Below, one piece after another: positions 5,421 through 7,875 of a stretch of DNA of 7,875 nucleotides (positions are counted from its first letter, which is position 1; each line of letters opens with the position of its first letter). The notes below the pieces were generated by a model, which worked only from the letters and a program-made list of their open reading frames with translations, was not told where the DNA came from and searched no databases. Source of the DNA: Kangiellaceae bacterium (GTDB lineage: Bacteria; Pseudomonadota; Gammaproteobacteria; Enterobacterales; Kangiellaceae). The position numbers and the translations under genes were made by a program. The stretch is from positions 1-7,875 of the forward strand of contig JAUUYO010000161.1 of NCBI GenBank assembly GCA_030590405.1. Reading direction: 5' to 3'.

Positions 5421-7823
5421 ATGTTAAAAAAAATCCTACTTTCATTGTTGTTAATTATTTTTTTAATTAGTGTCGGCGGTTATTTCTATTTAAGTGGAAA
5501 AAAGCCGATCAGAGAGGGTGAATTGAAGCTCGACGGTTTAACTAATCCGGTGATTGTATCCTATGACAGTTACGGCGTGCCTCATATCAAAGCAGAAAAC
5601 GATAGCGACCTTTATCGGGCGTTTGGATATGTACATGCACAAGACCGTCTATTTCAAATGGAAATGAGCCGTCGTTTATCTCAAGGGAAGTTGTCTGAAA
5701 TTCTTGGTGAAGAACTAGTGGGTGTGGACAAATTGTTTAGGACTTTGGGACTAGGGCACTTTGCTAAGCAGTGGATCCAAGCGGTGAAAAAACGCTCCGA
5801 TCCGCACATGATCGCGACTATGCAGAGTTATCTGGATGGCGTTAATCAATACGTGAAAAATGGCGCTAGCCCAGTAGAATTTGACTTGATCGGTATTCCC
5901 GCTCACCAATATACCTTAGAAGATATGGCATCGATTGCTGGATTTATGTCGTTTTCTTTTGCTCAGGGGTTAAGAGACGATCCACTGGTTTCTCATCTTT
6001 CACAAAAGCTTGGTGAAAATTATATGAAGGATATGGGAATTCTTTATACACCCGGCTTTGAACAAATTCCCGTTGATCCACTTATGACTAAAAACTTATC
6101 GATTGAAGTGAGTCAAATTGTCGAAGGGCTTCAATCATCTGGTATTTTTCACGGAAGCAATAGTTGGTTAATTGCTCCGAAGCGCAGTGAGTCAGGTCGT
6201 GCAATACTGGTTAATGACCCTCATATTGGTTTTAGCCAGCCATCGGTCTGGTATGAAACGCAACTGACTTCCGATAAAACCGAAATTTATGGGCATTTTT
6301 TAGGTTTAGTTCCGGTGCCGATGTTGGGTATGAGCAAAGATCACGCATGGGGATTAACCATGTTTGAAAATGATGATATGGATCTGTATGCAGAAAAATT
6401 AAATCCAGAAAATGATAATCAATATTGGGCGATTGATCATTGGCAGGACTTCGAAAAAAGAGTCGAAGTGATTAAAGTCAAGGACGCTAAAGACATTGAG
6501 TTAGAAGTTCGCGCAACCCGTCACGGAACCGTGGTGAATCATATTTATGATGAGGTTAAAGACGTTAAGTACGGCTTGGGAAAATTGGAGCAGCCGGTGG
6601 CACTTTGGTGGGCTTTTTTAAATACTGATAATCAAATGATGGAAGCTTTTTATACTTTACCTCGTGCGAATACTCTAGAAAAAGCGCAAAAATCTGCTGA
6701 GATGATCCATGCGCCAGGTTTAAATTTAATGTACGCTAATTCTAATGGCGATATTGCCTGGTGGGCGAGTGCAAAACTACCGATCCGTCCTGAACATGTT
6801 AATCCTAAGTTTATTTTAGATGGTGCCAGTGGTAAAGATGATATTCTTGGATTTTATGATTTTTCCCACAATCCTCAACAAATTAATCCTGAATCAGGTG
6901 TTTTATACACTGCTAATAATCAGCCAGCCAATATGGGAGATGGTTTAGTTCCAGGATATTATTCACCAACAGATCGGCCAACTCGAATTGTCGAATGGCT
7001 TGCTAAAAAAGAAAAGTTTAATCCAGATGATATGAAAACTATGCTGATGGACAATACCACGCCAAGCGCTCAGTTATTTCAACAAGTGGCTATCCCTGTT
7101 TTAAAAAACAAACTATCTGATTTAAGCGAAATAGAAACTCAGGCATTAGAATTTTTTACTAATTGGCAAGCTAATCATTCACCTGATGAAGTCGGGGCCA
7201 CCATTTATAATCGTTTTAGAAATGAGTTGATGCGTTTGATTATGATGGATGAAATGGGCGAGGATTTATACGCCAGTTTTCAGTTTGGATTTTTGATGGA
7301 TCGTTCTATCTGGCGGATTCTGGATAATGAAAGTTCTGTTTGGTGGGACAATGTTGATACCAAAGAGTTGGAAACCAGAGAAGGGTTGATTATTCAAGCA
7401 TGGCAGAAATCGACCGCATTTTTAGTCAATCGTTTTAGCAAAAATTTAACTCAATGGACTTGGCAAAATGATATAAAAATGGTGCATGAGCACCCGCTTG
7501 GAAAAGTGGCACTTTTGGATAAATTGTTTAACGTTGGGCCATTGCCGAGTGAAGCTGGTGCAGAAGCGATTAACAATTTGATGTTTAAGGCTGATGGTGA
7601 TGAGTTAAAAATCATCATGGGACCTTCTACCAGGCGAGTGATTGACTTTGGCGATATTGAAAATAGCTGGGGGATTAATCCAACTGGTCAGTCCGGAGTT
7701 GTAACCGATCGTCATTATCAGGATCAGGCAGTTGATTACTCTAAAGGTAATTTCCGTCATCATTGGATCAGCGATCAACAGGTTCAAGAGCATTTGCAGT
7801 CAGTATTAACCTTGGTGCCATGA
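5421..7823 (+). CDS. Penicillin acylase family Ntn-hydrolase precursor, exported
   Basis: This 800-residue precursor has Lys3-Lys4 followed by a hydrophobic segment (5-25), a signal peptide or membrane anchor directing it to the periplasm. The alpha-chain region has YGVPHIKAENDSDLYRAFGYVHAQDRLFQME (51-81), the usual family opening. Self-cleavage is predicted between Gly245 and Ser246 in HGSNSW, exposing Ser246 as beta-chain Ser1, nucleophile and base. Other family marks are NDPH (265-268), WYE (277-279), TRHGTVV (366-372), TANNQP (497-502, likely oxyanion Asn) and TGQSGVVTDRHYQDQ (755-769). Aligned from memory to penicillin G acylase with no gaps, beta23 is His268 (Gln in that enzyme) and beta69 is Met314 (Ala). 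The family cleaves amides of penicillins, N-acyl homoserine lactones or other acyl amines; the true substrate cannot be read here. ATG 5421 is supported by the signal peptide and an in-frame TGA at 5394-5396; its ribosome site (CGGA, 5409-5412) is weak. Length is normal for the family. Confidence 0.9.
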   Translation: MLKKILLSLLLIIFLISVGGYFYLSGKKPIREGELKLDGLTNPVIVSYDSYGVPHIKAENDSDLYRAFGYVHAQDRLFQMEMSRRLSQGKLSEILGEELVGVDKLFRTLGLGHFAKQWIQAVKKRSDPHMIATMQSYLDGVNQYVKNGASPVEFDLIGIPAHQYTLEDMASIAGFMSFSFAQGLRDDPLVSHLSQKLGENYMKDMGILYTPGFEQIPVDPLMTKNLSIEVSQIVEGLQSSGIFHGSNSWLIAPKRSESGRAILVNDPHIGFSQPSVWYETQLTSDKTEIYGHFLGLVPVPMLGMSKDHAWGLTMFENDDMDLYAEKLNPENDNQYWAIDHWQDFEKRVEVIKVKDAKDIELEVRATRHGTVVNHIYDEVKDVKYGLGKLEQPVALWWAFLNTDNQMMEAFYTLPRANTLEKAQKSAEMIHAPGLNLMYANSNGDIAWWASAKLPIRPEHVNPKFILDGASGKDDILGFYDFSHNPQQINPESGVLYTANNQPANMGDGLVPGYYSPTDRPTRIVEWLAKKEKFNPDDMKTMLMDNTTPSAQLFQQVAIPVLKNKLSDLSEIETQALEFFTNWQANHSPDEVGATIYNRFRNELMRLIMMDEMGEDLYASFQFGFLMDRSIWRILDNESSVWWDNVDTKELETREGLIIQAWQKSTAFLVNRFSKNLTQWTWQNDIKMVHEHPLGKVALLDKLFNVGPLPSEAGAEAINNLMFKADGDELKIIMGPSTRRVIDFGDIENSWGINPTGQSGVVTDRHYQDQAVDYSKGNFRHHWISDQQVQEHLQSVLTLVP

Positions 7824-7832
7824 ACGGTGTAA

Positions 7833-7875
7833 CATAGGTCGGATTAGGCCGTCTTTTGGGCCGTAATCCGACATG
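7833..7875. repeat. REP-like extragenic palindrome (GTCGGATTA / TAATCCGAC)
   Basis: GTCGGATTAGGCC (7838-7850) pairs with GGCCGTAATCCGAC (7859-7872), a 13-bp stem with one bulged G at 7863 and an 8-base loop; outer CAT (7833-7835) and ATG (7873-7875) extend the symmetry. It starts 9 bases after the acylase stop. The AGGTCGGATTAGGC...GTAATCCGACA pattern resembles the dispersed palindromes found after genes in many gammaproteobacteria. It could also end or stabilise the acylase transcript, but the window stops before any T tract can be seen. Confidence 0.65.

Noticed and set aside
1..7875. A multi-gene defence, CRISPR or toxin-antitoxin system
   Set aside because: No spaced repeat array, nuclease, toxin pair, reverse transcriptase or transposase is visible; the four genes belong to known, unrelated families.

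Overview
The window looks like chromosomal DNA from a Gram-negative gammaproteobacterium, probably marine and moderately AT-rich (roughly 40% GC by eye). A lipoprotein lipase of the VolA / Pla-1/cef type, a GAF-HD-GYP c-di-GMP phosphodiesterase and a type VI secretion Hcp tail are together typical of groups such as Kangiellaceae, Alteromonadales, Oceanospirillales or Vibrionales. The genus cannot be fixed from sequence alone. All four genes lie on the + strand, and no gene on the - strand is convincing.

Layout: (1) 1-200 is the 3' end of an Hcp-like T6SS tube protein, its start outside the window. (2) 201-668 is a non-coding gap holding a perfect 18-bp palindrome, a good intrinsic terminator, and an ~81-bp element with near-perfect 12-bp inverted ends built from two TGGGCA/TGCCC hairpins. 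(3) 669-2663 encodes a GAF + HD-GYP protein with complete catalytic motifs, a ~120-residue insertion inside the HD-GYP domain and a short tandem duplication in a GAF loop. (4) 2664-3041 is a second gap, with an orphan strong Shine-Dalgarno sequence, a 15-bp tandem repeat and a palindrome flanked by direct repeats. (5) 3042-5282 encodes an outer-membrane-type lipoprotein of the VolA lysophospholipase family with a visible Ser-Asp-His triad, closed by a strong terminator. (6) 5421-7823 encodes an exported penicillin-acylase-family Ntn-hydrolase precursor. (7) The last ~40 bases form a REP-like GTCGGATTA palindrome.

The genes appear to be separate transcription units: gaps of 138-468 bp separate them and terminators follow the hcp and lipase genes. 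The lipase and acylase are both predicted to act outside the cytoplasm on acylated substrates (ester and amide bonds respectively), so a loose lipid/acyl scavenging or signal-degrading theme is possible but not shown. The HD-GYP protein would be a cytoplasmic c-di-GMP hydrolase. I found no CRISPR array, transposase, tRNA, rRNA or convincing multi-gene novel system. The more unusual points are the HD-GYP insertion, the GAF-loop repeat with adenine runs, the inverted-end intergenic element, and an active site in the acylase with His at beta-chain position 23.
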